Assembly (NCBI GenBank): GCA_036346375.1
Contig: CM070500.1
Coordinates: 80,022,437 to 80,086,436 of the forward strand
From: Guadua angustifolia
Taxonomy: Eukaryota > Streptophyta > Magnoliopsida > Poales > Poaceae
Reading direction: 5' to 3'
Length of the DNA stretch: 64,000 bases
Shown here: in pieces, positions 43,899 through 54,499 of the stretch
Layout of the letters: each line of letters begins with the position of its first letter
Numbering within the stretch: position 1 is the stretch's first letter
Made by a program: the position numbers and the translations under genes
Notes under the pieces: generated by a model
The model's database searches: none
Seen by the model: only the letters and a program-made list of their open reading frames with translations
Told to the model about the DNA's origin: nothing

Positions 43899-44614
43899 TA
43901 TAACATCCCAAATCTGATCAAGTAAAAAAGTGGCATGCTTTGTTTCTTGTTACACTTTGGAATTTCTTATTGGATTTATTTCTAGAGTATAATCTGTTTT
44001 TCCTAAATATTATGTTAGTCAAGTCTTTTAAGGCCAAATGAAGCACATTAATGAAACTCAAGGAAACACCAAACAACATGCTATAGGAAATAATTTTATA
44101 AAAATACTAGAGACCAAAAGATGAATAAAAATAAATTTTCCAGAATTTTGGCACACCAATTGAGTGTCGTTCTTTGGCTATTGCTCGTGCTCCCCTTGGA
44201 GAGTAGGTGATACCAAGGTCCTGAGACGGATGGCGAGTGTTATGCTTGGATGAGTTGGTCTCAATCCCGGTATGGTTGTTCGGAATGGAATCGAAACTCT
44301 CATGGACGCGTAAGTGTGTATGGTGTGACTATGTGGCTCATATTTGTTTGGGTGAGGGCCATTTAGTCAATACTCCGTGCACGGGACTTTTGGGTGGCAG
44401 TGAGCATACACTTAAGTGGAGTATGGGTGTCACCTCTAAGCTAACGCACGTGTGAGGATCGATTCATATTTCCGGGTGCCCACACAAAAGGCCAAAATAC
44501 ATAATTTAAATTATATTCAAATAAATTCCAAGAAAATCCAATAAATTCAGAGAAATCACAAAATACTCAAATAGTAATAAAAATAATAATAAAGGCAAAT
44601 TTTGGGATGTTACA
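43899..44614. repeat. 716-bp element with near-perfect terminal inverted repeats (LTR-like)
   Basis: It begins TATAACATCCCAAATC and ends TTTTGGGATGTTACA, so both ends carry (T)AACATCCCAAA in inverted orientation with LTR-style TG...CA termini, one base mutated at the left. It fits a solo LTR of the TGTAACATCCC type common in grass gypsy elements. The outermost five bases (AAAAT left, TGCAG right) do not match as a target duplication. No ORF of interest. Confidence 0.5.
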
Positions 44615-45320
44615 TGCAGTCATGGGACACTTAGTGCGCCTGCATTAGTTAGAAGTTTTGATATTTTCTAAATGGGTTGGATTGGAAATATTTGTTGGAA
44701 AGTGCCTATTTCATATTTGTGCCACATGTTGGCAATGGACATCTCGATGCTCACATCTTGGAGGACTGTGAGTTGTTACTTATACTTTATTTATTTATTT
44801 ATTATTTTCACATCTGTCAAACTTGCTTTTATAAATTTCATTTTGCAATTACTACTTGTTTTACAAATTAAATTGGCTTTATGCAAATTAACTATAGAAG
44901 CTTTTCCTTTGAAATGACCGCATATATTATAGGTTTTGCAAAAGTCTTACTGAGTACGAAAGTACTCACCCTTGCTTATTTATTGTTTTTAGGTGAAGAA
45001 TCAGTTTAGCCTGACAAAACTTAATTGACGCAGGATTCGGGAATATAACGAGCTTTTCTAGGGATTGTGCCTTGTCAGTTGCCTGAGGGTTGGATGGGCA
45101 TACTACAAGACTCTTGTTTCTTTCTGCTGCATTACTCTGAATTGTAAGACCTTATTGTGTAAATTACAATTATCATATGTAATAAAGAGTATGGATGTGT
45201 TATCAATTGTTGTAAATGTGCGCATTAGCTATCGATCATGGGACTAGTAATCAGATGCACATGAGATTTCTATTTTGCATTAATGTAAAATGGGGTCGCC
45301 ATAATCTTGTGCTTTACCAT
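44615..45320 (+). repeat. LTR 3'-part-like fragment
   Basis: It contains GTCTTACTGAGTACGAAAGT, then ACTCACCCTTGCTTATTTAT. Further on come GTAAGACCTTATTGTGTAAA and ATGTAATAAAGAGTATGGA, with an AATAAA-like polyadenylation word. From memory of grass Tekay/RIRE3-like LTR ends this is a plus-strand U3/R-to-U5 fragment. Boundaries are uncertain. Confidence 0.4.
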
Positions 45321-45354
45321 CAGTAGTTAAAGGCAAGCAATGGTTGGTCCGATA

Positions 45355-46200
45355 AAAGATTTACTGAGCTGTTATGTCTCTTGGGGGACTTGCTTCCAGA
45401 GGGTAACGTGTTGCCTACAACTACATACCAGGCCAAGCAGTTGTCCGCCTGCTGGGACTAGAAGTACAAAGAATACACGATGTCCAAATGATTGCATATT
45501 GTATATAATGAGTTTGCAGACTTGATGCTCGTGTTGTTTGCAAAGCAAAGCGGTATAAGGGCAACGATGATGATATCGAGAATGATGATGTTGAGGTGAT
45601 GCTAAGAAGAAGAGGTCTCGCAGTAAGGTGGTGTGGTATTTCCCTACAATCCCCCGTCTGAAGCGATTGTTTGCGAACAAAAGGCATGCCCAATTGCTAT
45701 GATAGCACGCCGAAGAGCGTAAGAAGGATGGAATGCTCAGACACCCTACTGATTATGTGCAATGGAGGAACATTGATAGAAAATATAAGAAGCACTTTGC
45801 ATATGATGTGAGGAATATAAGGTTTGGGTTGAGTACGGATGGGATGAATTCTTTCGGCAACATGAGTAGTCGTCATAGCACTTGGCTAGTGACTTTATGT
45901 ATCTACAACCTTCCTCCTTGGCTTTGTATGAAGCGAAAGTACATTATGATGCCACTACTGATCCAAAGGCCTAGGCAACCTGGCAATGATATCGATGTGT
46001 ACCTCAAACCATTGGTTGAAGATCTTCTAATAATGTAGAACGATGGTGTACGGGTATGGGATGAGTATAAAAGAGAGAACTTTATCCTACGGGTATTGTT
46101 GTTCGTAACCATCAATGATTACCCTGCTCTTGGCAACCTGTCGGGTTAGACGACAAAAGGCTTCAACGGGCAAAACTAAAGTGTAGCCATGCCTGAACCC
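45355..46200 (+). pseudogene. CACTA TNP2-type transposase fragment
   Basis: The plus strand carries the Transposase_21 family (PF02992) in three frames. LLGDLLPEGNVLPTTTYQAK (about 45382) and then CPNDCILY (about 45480) come first. An unbroken 101-codon frame at 45733-46038 follows, with YVQWRNIDRKYKKHFAYDVR, NIRFGLSTDGMNSFGNMSS, LPPWLCMKRKYIMMPLL and DIDVYLKPLVEDLL. The frame then changes into VRVWDEYKRENFILR and INDYPALGNLSG. Intact TNP2 proteins are several times longer. The N-terminus and the rest of the C-terminus are missing, and stops at about 45470 and 46036 break it. It may belong to the CACTA element whose end lies at 4340, but that is unproven. Confidence 0.85.
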
Positions 46201-46640
46201 GACGACGAGCAATTCTATCCTACACGCATATGAGCACAAGATTGTCAAACATCTAAAGCTCAGTGACCAGCAGGAGACGAGGCCTCTAGTCAGTTCTACA
46301 TACGCTGCTCAGTAAGTTCATGGTTACTACACAGTTCAAGTCACATAATCGGTAAAAGCTTGCAAAAAATCGCATAACTCTTGCTATAATCTATTATGCA
46401 CATCCTCTCCAGGCATGAGCTCAAAGGCTTAGAAATTTGATGAAAGTTTTCTTTTAAATCTTGTGTGTAGATACAGTCAAGACGCGTGGATAATGAGTTT
46501 ATTGCTGCATGACTATAAGTATCAATTAGAATTGCATCTACTCGTGTCCCCTTCGCTTCACCAATAAGGAAACAAAAGGCAAGACATGATAGACAAGCAA
46601 GTCAATTAGTATTTTTCATACAAGGCTACAGCATCGGTGC
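46201..46640. other. No feature recognised
   Basis: After the TNP2 fragment there may be a few more CACTA-derived codons, to about 46330. The rest shows no coding or repeat signal that I can support. Confidence 0.3.
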
Positions 46641-46667
46641 AAGTTTGATTACACTGACACGATAAGC

Positions 46668-47198
46668 CTAAGGGTTTTTATTGGTGTCGCCATCAAGTGT
46701 CAGCTCCAGCTGGGCTACAAACCTCTCGGTATGGCCCTTGAAGGACTCGATGAAGTTGATAGCCTCGTCCTCCGCACAGGCGAAGCCCTCGTCCAAAATC
46801 AAGAAGTTTAGGCCCAGATGATGGCTCTTCACTAGACCCAGTAAGTAAGAGGTCGCAAGTTGAGCCGATGAAGTCATGTTTTCGAGGATTTCCGACTGCA
46901 GAGTGGCTAGCGTCGCATCTGTTGTAGCCTTTTCCCTTTCGATCACCTTCAAGTTCACTTCCGCCTTGTCTCAATCAACTTTGGTTTTAAGCCACGTGGC
47001 ATCATCAGAAGCTTTTTTAGCCCTTAGCGTCTTCACCTTTGCCTTGAATTTTTCGCCTCCTCCCTCTGCGCTTCGGCCTCGGTCCTGGCCGCCTTCAACT
47101 AAGCCCGATGTTGTTGTCCATAGGGGAACTGAACCAGGGCCAAGCTGAGGCTTCCAAGTGGGGTCATCTACAAGAAATATCCACTGCTCTATTGACAA
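46668..47198 (-). pseudogene. Coiled-coil ORF fragment, unidentified, possibly retroelement-derived
   Basis: Two minus-strand frames of 75 and 96 codons adjoin. The first has KFKAKVKTLRAKKASDDATW. The second has NLKVIEREKATTDATLATLQ, followed by SYLLGLVKSHHLGLNFLILD and a C-terminal acidic-hydrophobic stretch ending NKNP. The Lys/Glu/Ala heptad-like first part and the globular tail resemble the C-terminal halves of the extra ORFs in grass gypsy elements. I do not recognise a specific family. A stop separates the two frames near 46970. No promoter or start context favours a host gene. Confidence 0.4.
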
Positions 47199-47219
47199 GA
47201 GATGAAACTACCTTATCTC

Positions 47220-48307
47220 TTCCATGCACAGGCAATGATGAGCTGAATTGGTTCATAGAATTCAGTTAGCTATCTTGTTGCCAATTTAATGAAAGTTTTA
47301 TTATGTGTACTATGGATAAGGAAGATTATCCTAACAAATTTTCAGCTTGGGATATTATCTGAAGAATTTATAAAAATTCTGTCTATGAACTATGCACAGA
47401 TTTCAATTTTCTATTTTTAAATTTTCTGTAAGTCTATATCTCATCAAAAATTTCTAAAATTTTTGTAAAGGTTATTTATGAGCATATTATTCTCATGTAA
47501 AATTTTCAACTTCATATTCTTTATATTTTATTTACTAAAATTCTGAAATTAGTATTTCCAAATTTTCAAATTTTTCAGCTTTTTCAATTTTTGTAATTAA
47601 CAATGTAATAATTATTTTTTATATTTTTAATGTTGATGGCCTGATCCATAATGAAGATAATATTAAATTTCTGGTTGAAATAATGATGGAATATTTTCAT
47701 TTAATTCTGACATCTTTATTGTTGCTAGTCAAGAAACATTAATTGGCTTTCATTTCATGCATAATTGCTTGATATAACATTTTAAAATTCATAAATGAGT
47801 CTCTGGAGTTTTCCTAGTTTTAGATAAAATTTTTATTTATTTTATTGTTGTAATCCTTTCTCTTCTCTTTTGCCATTATTTGGGTTTATACTAAAAGGAT
47901 TTCTTCATTGAAACAAAATCAAGAAAATCTAGAAAAATTCAATAAAATCCCAATAATTCATAAAAAGCATAAATAAATATAATTAAAGGTCTAAGATTTA
48001 GTTTCTCATTATATTTTACATTTTGTATTGAAGAGAAAAGGAAATCATTGCAATAAAAGATTTTCTTAAAACCAAGATTCAAGAAAATTTTAGATTAAAT
48101 GAAATTTAAAAGTAAATTTTATTTTCAACTCATTTTCATATTTTATTTTATTTGAAGATTTATTTTGCAAGTCATCCTTTGATCCTTTGATTAAGGTTGA
48201 TTTCAAGATGAAAGATAATTCAATCTTTTAATTAATAATTTTATTAATTTCATTTTTCAATTTATTATATTTTTATTTTTTTATTTAAAATTTTGAGATG
48301 TTACAAT
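47220..48307 (-). repeat. Very AT-rich stretch ending in an LTR-like terminus
   Basis: It is made of A- and T-runs with no coding frame. Its right end, AAAATTTTGAGATGTTACA at 48289-48307, reads on the minus strand as TGTAACATCTC, close to the TGTAACATCCC terminus of the element at 43899-44614. It is probably the start of another LTR of that type. The left edge is not defined. Confidence 0.4.
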
Positions 48308-48930
48308 CGCCATTGTTTGGCCTATCGCTGTTCATGGCCACACAAGCTAAAAAGTAACAGGAAAAAGGCCAACATCTGGAATTTTACTTCTGTGCTCATG
48401 CATTTGCCAAAAAAAGCATTCGGTCCTAGTACTCATGGATAGACAAAGGTTCTTCTTTGGTTTGCAGGCAATTTGATTGATTAGGGGATTAGGATTTACC
48501 TAAACTAGATCTACTTGTTTTATGGACCATATGGTTGCTTGGGTTTTGGTTAAATTAGTGATTACAGAGTGCCATCTTGATAGAGTATGGACAACTCTCA
48601 AAGTAACTAATGGTATGATTTGCTCCTCTAAAACATATACCAGCTGGAAGAAGCATGTACCTTTGAGGTTGCTACTAGCTAGGGAACTCAATCCGCATGA
48701 TAGTATTGCAAATGTTAAATGATACATAGTCCAAGGAAGTACTGATTAGATTATACTTGGTTGTACTACAATTTTTGTAGTAATTCTTGGATAAAACACC
48801 CATGTCATTTACTGTCATTCTTTTACCATTGGTCCTTCGTAGTTGTTTCGAGCTGCTAGGCATGGAAATTGAATACAGAAGCATTCTGAGACTCTGCAAT
48901 GACTATGATTTCAATAGAAAATGAAGTTAG
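48308..48930. other. No feature recognised
   Basis: Mixed-composition sequence. Open frames of up to 75 codons on both strands have no recognisable similarity. It is the left flank of the second Tat element. Confidence 0.3.
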
Positions 48931-49599
48931 TGTTGACGCCAAAAACGTGAAGGGGGTTTCTGGTCGCAACACACCAGACGAACGCCGGGTTCAGTGCGTG
49001 CGAGGCGTGCCAATCGATTTGACCCTGTAATCGATAAGGAAAATTTGTAAAATTTCAATCAAGCCGATCCCAGAAACGAATCGGCTAAAACAGAAATCGG
49101 CCAGAAAGCCGATTAGAAGGGTAACTAAATTAGTCGATTAAGACTAATCCGAGGGTAAAAAAGGCAGATTGATTCTGAAAAGGCGATGCGCAACAAGACA
49201 GAACAAATCAAACCTGAAGAAATCGATGATGATCAAACAACCGGCGATTCGTAACTTTATTTGATCAATGTCGACTTACAAAGGGAAGATTACAATGCTA
49301 AAAGGCTAAAGACTACAGAAAGTAAAAATTGCAAGATGTGTTGATTGATTGTGGATGTCCGTCAAACCAGCCCATGGCGCGCCTTATATACTCATTAGCT
49401 GATCCGAGTCCTGATCCAATACGTCAATACAATCCAAATCGGCTATAGTTTCCTAATTGGACTCTGTTTCCAAATTTTATCCACATGCCATCTGAAGTTT
49501 CCGTACGTTATCCAGACTTTCCAAAGGCGCCTCGTGCTGCATTCAAACTCCTGCCCTTTAGCCGATTCTTCTAGTAGTTTCCAAAAACTGGTGCAAACA
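48931..49599 (-). repeat. 3' LTR of the second Tat-type gypsy element
   Basis: On the minus strand it starts TGTTTGCACCAG at 49599 and ends GGCGTCAACA at 48931 (669 bp, TG...CA). It is immediately preceded by a polypurine tract, AAAAATGGGGGGCATT (complement of 49600-49615). TATATAAGG on the minus strand (complement of 49382-49390) supports the orientation. The LTR is full of CGGCT/AGCCG words, as is the antisense gene to the right. Confidence 0.75.
49382..49390 (-). promoter_or_regulatory. TATA box in the second Tat-type LTR
   Basis: TATATAAGG on the minus strand, about 210 bp from the LTR start. Confidence 0.55.
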
Positions 49600-49616
49600 A
49601 ATGCCCCCCATTTTTT
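49600..49616 (-). promoter_or_regulatory. Polypurine tract of the second Tat-type element
   Basis: The minus strand reads AAAAAATGGGGGGCATT next to the LTR start. This is the plus-strand primer site for reverse transcription and the tract form usual in grass Tat elements. Confidence 0.7.
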
Positions 49617-49778
49617 GGAAGATAACTTGTTATCTTTCAAAAATATGTCGGCTTCTTCAATACATCGGCTTTTTCCCGTCGGCTTCTTCCTTGTTAGTTA
49701 AAGAGCTGCTCTAGTAACCGCTTTTTTTTGATTGCGCCACAAACATCTCTTGCGCTTTAATGGCGTGTCGCCGAATTC

Positions 49779-51418
49779 TCGAAAAGACCATGTGGAGGTC
49801 TATCCTTGTGTGTGATGAGTAATTGACAAGATTTGAGATTGGATTGATTTGAAATTGAGTTTGATTTGAATTGGATCTTCAAATTGATGCAATTTGAGTG
49901 TTGGTTGCTTTTCCTAGTGCTACCGCCTAGGCGTGAGCACCGACCATTGAGCATAATTATGATTGATTAATGATTTTGTTTGATGCAATGCACTCATGTG
50001 AGTGGTTGCATGGATTGACGTTGAGTCAAGTCGTGGACTTGTGCTCGGATGCGTTGTTTGTTTATTCGTGTGCAGGTGTTGCTCGAGGGCGAACGTGGTC
50101 GATGACGGGACCGGAACTAGGTTCGGACTAGGTTCGTGGAGGAATCGAGGTCCCGTGGTCGAGGATGTCATGCGGGCGCTCGGGCTAGAGAAGGTGCACA
50201 CGAAGGTCGGTTAGTCACGTGAGGCGGAAAGCGGGCGTCTGACGCTGCATGTGTGAATTTTGGGTTGTATGCATATATTGGGCCGTGGATATGCATATAT
50301 GTGTTAGGGTTTTGAGTTGTATAAAAGGACTTGAAATCGATCAATGAAAAAAAAGCTTTTTTGTATGGCCGCACCTCACCATTTTATTGGTCCGCAACTG
50401 TGCTCGCTCCGTGACTAGCTTTTCTTGGCTGCCTGTCTCGGGCGACTTGAAGGTAGGAGAACGTGAAGTGGCCATACGCCTGCATGCATGCAAGGAAAAA
50501 GTCAGCGACTAGATAATTGGTTTTCCTTGTGATCGCAAGATGCACATGCAAGCATAGATGAGGGCGACTAGAAGTCGATCGTGTGGTGGCATGCATGCAT
50601 ATTAGACGACTAGATAATTCCGTGTGTATTATGCGAATTTTGTTTTCTTGCTTTCCGGTGACTTGGCCGGCTTCGTGACTTGTATGCATGCATGAGGTTG
50701 CGGCCTTTATGCGTTTTATGGGCGACTAGAAATTTTGGTTACGATGCATGCGTAGGTGCTCCAAAGAGTCTGGCGACAAAAAGTGGCGGCATTACAAAGA
50801 CCAAAATTTTGTATTTTGTTCTTTGTTGTTTCGCAGATTGTTCTTGTGTTCGGTGCTGCTGCGTTGCATCTCTTCCGAACTTCATCCGTCAGTTCGGATC
50901 GAGAGCAGAGCCAAGCAAGATAAGAGGGGAACGACGAGTCAAGATTGAATCGGAGGAACGGTGATTCGTGGCAGGTTTTTCGTCGATACTTTTTGTTTGC
51001 ATGCATGCAGGTTTTGGCGATTGATTAAGGCGACTAGAAGTTGAGCTCGCTTTTGGCTTTTGTTCCTCCCGGCGGCTATGCAAGCGAAATCTCGTAATTA
51101 AGGTTTGATTAATTCTCGTCATTACTTATACAGTCAAATTACGATGCCAATATCTTTAGATCTATAGATCCGATCGAGTTGATTTTTGTTGGGTTAAATT
51201 CATAATTGAATCTAGTTTCTACAGTTAAAATTTCAATTTGATCTAACGGTGAGATCTTTAGTAATTACTATTTTAGTGAACATAGGTTAATCTGTTTTTG
51301 TCAAAACCGAAACAGTTTTTCCTAATGTTGTTTAGGGGGTTTTAAGAATCACCAAAAATTTGTTTTAGCTTCCGCTCAATCATTCACCCCCCTCTGATTG
51401 ACGCCATCCGATCCTACA
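49779..51418 (+). repeat. 5' LTR of the Sirevirus-like element
   Basis: It begins TCGAAAAGACCATGTGG (3' copy: TTGAAAGACCATGTGG) and ends CCGATCCTACA. It contains a TATA box at 50320-50328, several TGCATGCATGC palindromes, and the word CGACTAGA at about 50506, 50565, 50607, 50723 and 51031. Confidence 0.9.
50320..50328 (+). promoter_or_regulatory. TATA box of the Sirevirus-like LTR
   Basis: TATAAAAGG, present at the same place in the 3' LTR (59707 onward). Confidence 0.65.
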
Positions 51419-51420
51419 AG

Positions 51421-51433
51421 TGGTATCAGAGCC
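51421..51433 (+). promoter_or_regulatory. Primer-binding site, initiator-Met tRNA type
   Basis: TGGTATCAGAGCC lies two bases after the 5' LTR. It is the complement of the 3' end of plant initiator-Met tRNA and the standard copia primer site. Confidence 0.92.
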
Positions 51434-51473
51434 GGTTTTGCTCTTCCATAGATCTTGACCGGCCTCGAGAGCC

Positions 51474-52691
51474 ATGGCGACAGACAAGTATTCCACCATG
51501 CCGCCAATTTTTTGTGGTGTTGATTTTCCTTTTTGGAAGTCCTGGATGGAGTCATACATCACTGCCCAAGGCTTCGTGATATGGCAGAAGGTGAAGCTCC
51601 CATATGAGGTTCCTGCCGATGAGAACGTCACGGCCGGCAATATGGCTGACGTTGAGGCAAATGCTAAGGCGAGGAACATTCTCATACAGGAATTCAGCCG
51701 CAGTGAGTATGATCGGATCTCTCACCTGCGATCCGCTCACGAGATTTGGATGATCCTTGATGCATACCATGAGGGCACTACCCAAATCAAGACCGTGAGG
51801 CAGGATCAACACAAGCGTGAGTACAACAAGTTTGAACAACACGCTGGTGAGAGTCTTGACGAGTGTTTTGGTCGATTTACTAAAATTTTGAGCGATCTCC
51901 GGGCAGTTGGTTGCACATACCCTTACTCGGATAATGCTCGTCACTTCTTGACCGCACTCGATCTTCGTGTTTGGGAAATGAAAGTGACCACCATCAAGGA
52001 TACTACCGATTTGTCGACCTTGACTCTTGACGGGCTTTATTCCCGACTCAAGACTCATGAGATCGACGTCGCTCTCGCAAGACGAAATCACAGCTTGATG
52101 GCCTTTGGTCACCGATCCCATTGATCTTCTCTTGATTCTTCTCGTTGGTTTTTCCTCTCGCACTTTTGCGAGCTAAGCGATGACCAATCGGACAAGTTTC
52201 AGAAACCGAGCTTGCTCTTTTAGTCTCATAAGTTTTCTCACGCCTACAAGAGGGTGAGAGAGAGGAAGAGAGGTGGTGGGATCACCTGCTTCGAATGTGG
52301 CGGCCCCAACCACATTCGAGCGAATTGTCCCAAACTGGAGAAGGGCAAGAACGACTCCGGTGGTTCCGGCAAGAACGACTACACCGACAAGAACCGCAAC
52401 AAGAAGCGTCCAGTTCGCGAGCCGACACACGAGAAGAAGTACCGCAACTTCTCGAAGAACAAGAAGCTTTTCCACCGCGTGCTCGCCACCCTGGACGACA
52501 TCAGCCTCTCCGACACGGAGACATGGAGCGACGAAGGCGAGGATGATCCGCAAGAGAAGAAAAGCGGCGACGACTTCTCCCAAGATGTGCTTCATGGCAA
52601 ACACCAACGACATCAGCGACCAGCTCTACAAATGACTTCGGACGAGGTACCTTCCTATGACCAAAGCTCAATGAAGCTTTTTGTAAATTAG
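51474..52691 (+). pseudogene. Sirevirus-like gag with CCHC zinc knuckle
   Basis: The ATG at 51474 is 41 bases after the PBS. It opens a 216-codon frame with CGVDFPFWKSWMESYI, AHEIWMILDAYHEGT and DECFGRFTKILSDLRAVGC, typical of plant copia Gag (UBN2-like). After a frame change near 52110 and a stop near 52225, a second frame (52254-52691) has a CX2CX4HX4C knuckle at 52287-52328 (CFECGGPNHIRANCP), then a Lys/Asp-rich tail. In a living element Gag forms the cytoplasmic particle and the knuckle binds RNA. One frameshift and one stop separate the two halves, so it is non-functional unless these are sequencing errors. Confidence 0.85.
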
Positions 52692-52699
52692 GAAAATTT

Positions 52700-53250
52700 C
52701 ATGCTAGAGCTAGAGCTAGGGTTACGGAGTTAGAGAAGGAAGTAGATACCTTGTCTCGGGAGTTAGCTTCACTTAAATCATGTTCCTCCCGAGACTCTGA
52801 TAGTTGTACTCTCTGTGATGCTTTGCTTGTGGAGTTGGAGAACCTAAGAACCCTGCATGATAGTGTGGTTTTTGATCTTGAGGCTCTTAGGTCAAGGATG
52901 CTAGCACATGTTCTATTGATCCTATTCCTATTGATGCTAGTTTTCTTCATACTCACTGGCGCATCTTGTGAAAATTGCCCTAAGCTACTTGCTGAAATTG
53001 ATGCCATGAGTTGTCACCTTAGGAAGCTTTCGCTAGAAATGATGAACTTGAATTGCATACTTCTAAGGACCCGGTCGGCTCATGTGAGGGTCAGAAGCAA
53101 CTAAAACTTGATAATGAAGCTTTGAATGCCAAGTGTGATCAACTTGCTAAGGGCTTACTAGTTAAGTCAAATAATGGTTGCTTGTGTGTATTGGGGTTGA
53201 GGATGACGTGGATAAGGTCCACGCAGAGCTTAGGAAGAAGTTAGAGGCCC
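52700..53250 (+). pseudogene. Sirevirus-like coiled-coil region between gag and protease
   Basis: The frame starting before 52751 shows TELEKEVDTLSRELASLKSC and VELENLRTLHDSVVFDLEAL, a leucine-rich heptad pattern with Cys-rich turns (CTLCDALL, CENCPKLL). A hydrophobic run LLILFLLMLVFFIL at about residues 56-69 of the 52751 frame may come from frameshift rather than a membrane segment. The frame changes near 53060. Such a coiled-coil segment lies between the Gag knuckle and protease in Sirevirus-type polyproteins. No separate function is known. Confidence 0.55.
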
Positions 53251-54248
53251 AGTGTTGGTAGAATTAGAGATGCTTCTTGTGCTTCCCTGTGAGCCTCTCA
53301 AAATTGAGGCACCGTGTATAGGGAAAAATATGCACGCTACTGCTCGATCCTCTTCTTCTGGCTCTTCTACTCCTTCCTTGCTCTTCATGCGCCTCACTTT
53401 TCCGAGAGTGTCAAGATCTTATGAGCACTCTTGAGAAATTTGTTGGAGGCAAGAAGAAACTCAATCTCATTCTAGACCAGTCCAAAATTAGCAGATTCAA
53501 TCAAGGTCTAGGATTTGATTACTTGAGCACGACAGGCGCATCCGCCTTCGAGCTTATGCGTGCCTCCAAGAGTGGAGAGATAGTGGTAGCTCCTGGTGAG
53601 CACCACTTGTGTTTAGGTCTCTCTGGGGTTGTCCATGGGACTTCGAGCGTATGGGTGCTTTCTCTGCCACTTCGCCTCTAGCAAGACAAGTATTCATGCA
53701 CCTTCAGAAGAAGGATGGTCACCTAGTAGATTTCTGTTTTAGACACGCCAAGATCATCAGCGTGAGCGTGTTGCTGCTCTTAGGGTATTCAGGTCATCCC
53801 TGACTCGAGTGCTCCTAAGGCGCACTTCGCCTCCTAGACAGTCGAGAGTCACTGCTTTTGGGCAGCGCCCAGACTCGGTTTTCACTGCTCATCGAGTTTT
53901 AGTCCGGAGTTGCTCGTGGTCGATCTTTCCGCCGCCCTCTTGTTATTCCTCGTTTTTCCCATCGAGGTAGATATCGGCGTGAGGTGTTTTCGGGTAGGAG
54001 ATTTGGGCAGCCTCGTTGGGATGGTCCGCCTTTGCACCACGGCTGGCCAAACCAAAGGATACTCCTACATCTTCTACTAGAGTTGCTTCTTCGATCTTGT
54101 GAGAGTCGAGCGTCAGAGAGACACTAGAGTCGATCTTCTTCCTCTGTGGTTTGGTACTTTGAGACGCCGTGTGATTCAAGATTGGGTTCCTGTGTCCTCA
54201 CTTTATCCCAAGATCGAAGTCTCTCTTTGACTTGATCAGTTAAATCGG
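53251..54248 (+). pseudogene. Degraded polyprotein linker before protease
   Basis: Short open frames in all three phases contain fragments such as GGKKKLNLILDQSK and ISRFNQGLGFDY. These fit the Sirevirus linker upstream of protease. Heavy frame disruption prevents domain calls. Confidence 0.45.
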
Positions 54249-54491
54249 ATGGGGAAGGGAGATGTTTGGATTGTTGACTCCAGTTGTTCTCGCCATATGA
54301 CCGGAGACTCTCGTTGGTTCTCTTCCCTAGTCCGAGCTCCCGGTGATGAGTTGATCACTTTTGGGGATGCTTCTTCAGGTAGAGTCATTGCTAAAGGTAC
54401 CGTCTGCATTAATGAAAATTTTATTCTTAAGGATGTTGCCTTAGTGAGTAAGCTGCAATATAATTTGCTTTCCGCTTTCACTTATCGATGA
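54249..54491 (+). pseudogene. Sirevirus-like aspartic protease fragment with altered active-site triad
   Basis: The frame reads WIVDSSCSRHMTGDSRWFSS, then ELITFGDASSGRVIAKGTV and ILKDVALVSKLQYNLLS. This matches the copia protease consensus WIVDSGCSRHMTG. The active-site Asp-Ser-Gly is Asp-Ser-Ser here, a substitution expected to impair catalysis. The frame ends at a stop just after the conserved NLLS, where polyprotein would normally continue. In the family it cleaves Gag-Pol. Confidence 0.82.
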
Positions 54492-54499
54492 CTCTTTCG

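Noticed and set aside
51552..52613. Minus-strand frames of 203 and 146 codons opposite the Sirevirus-like gag
   Set aside because: They are shadows of the gag frame on the other strand, with no recognisable motifs.
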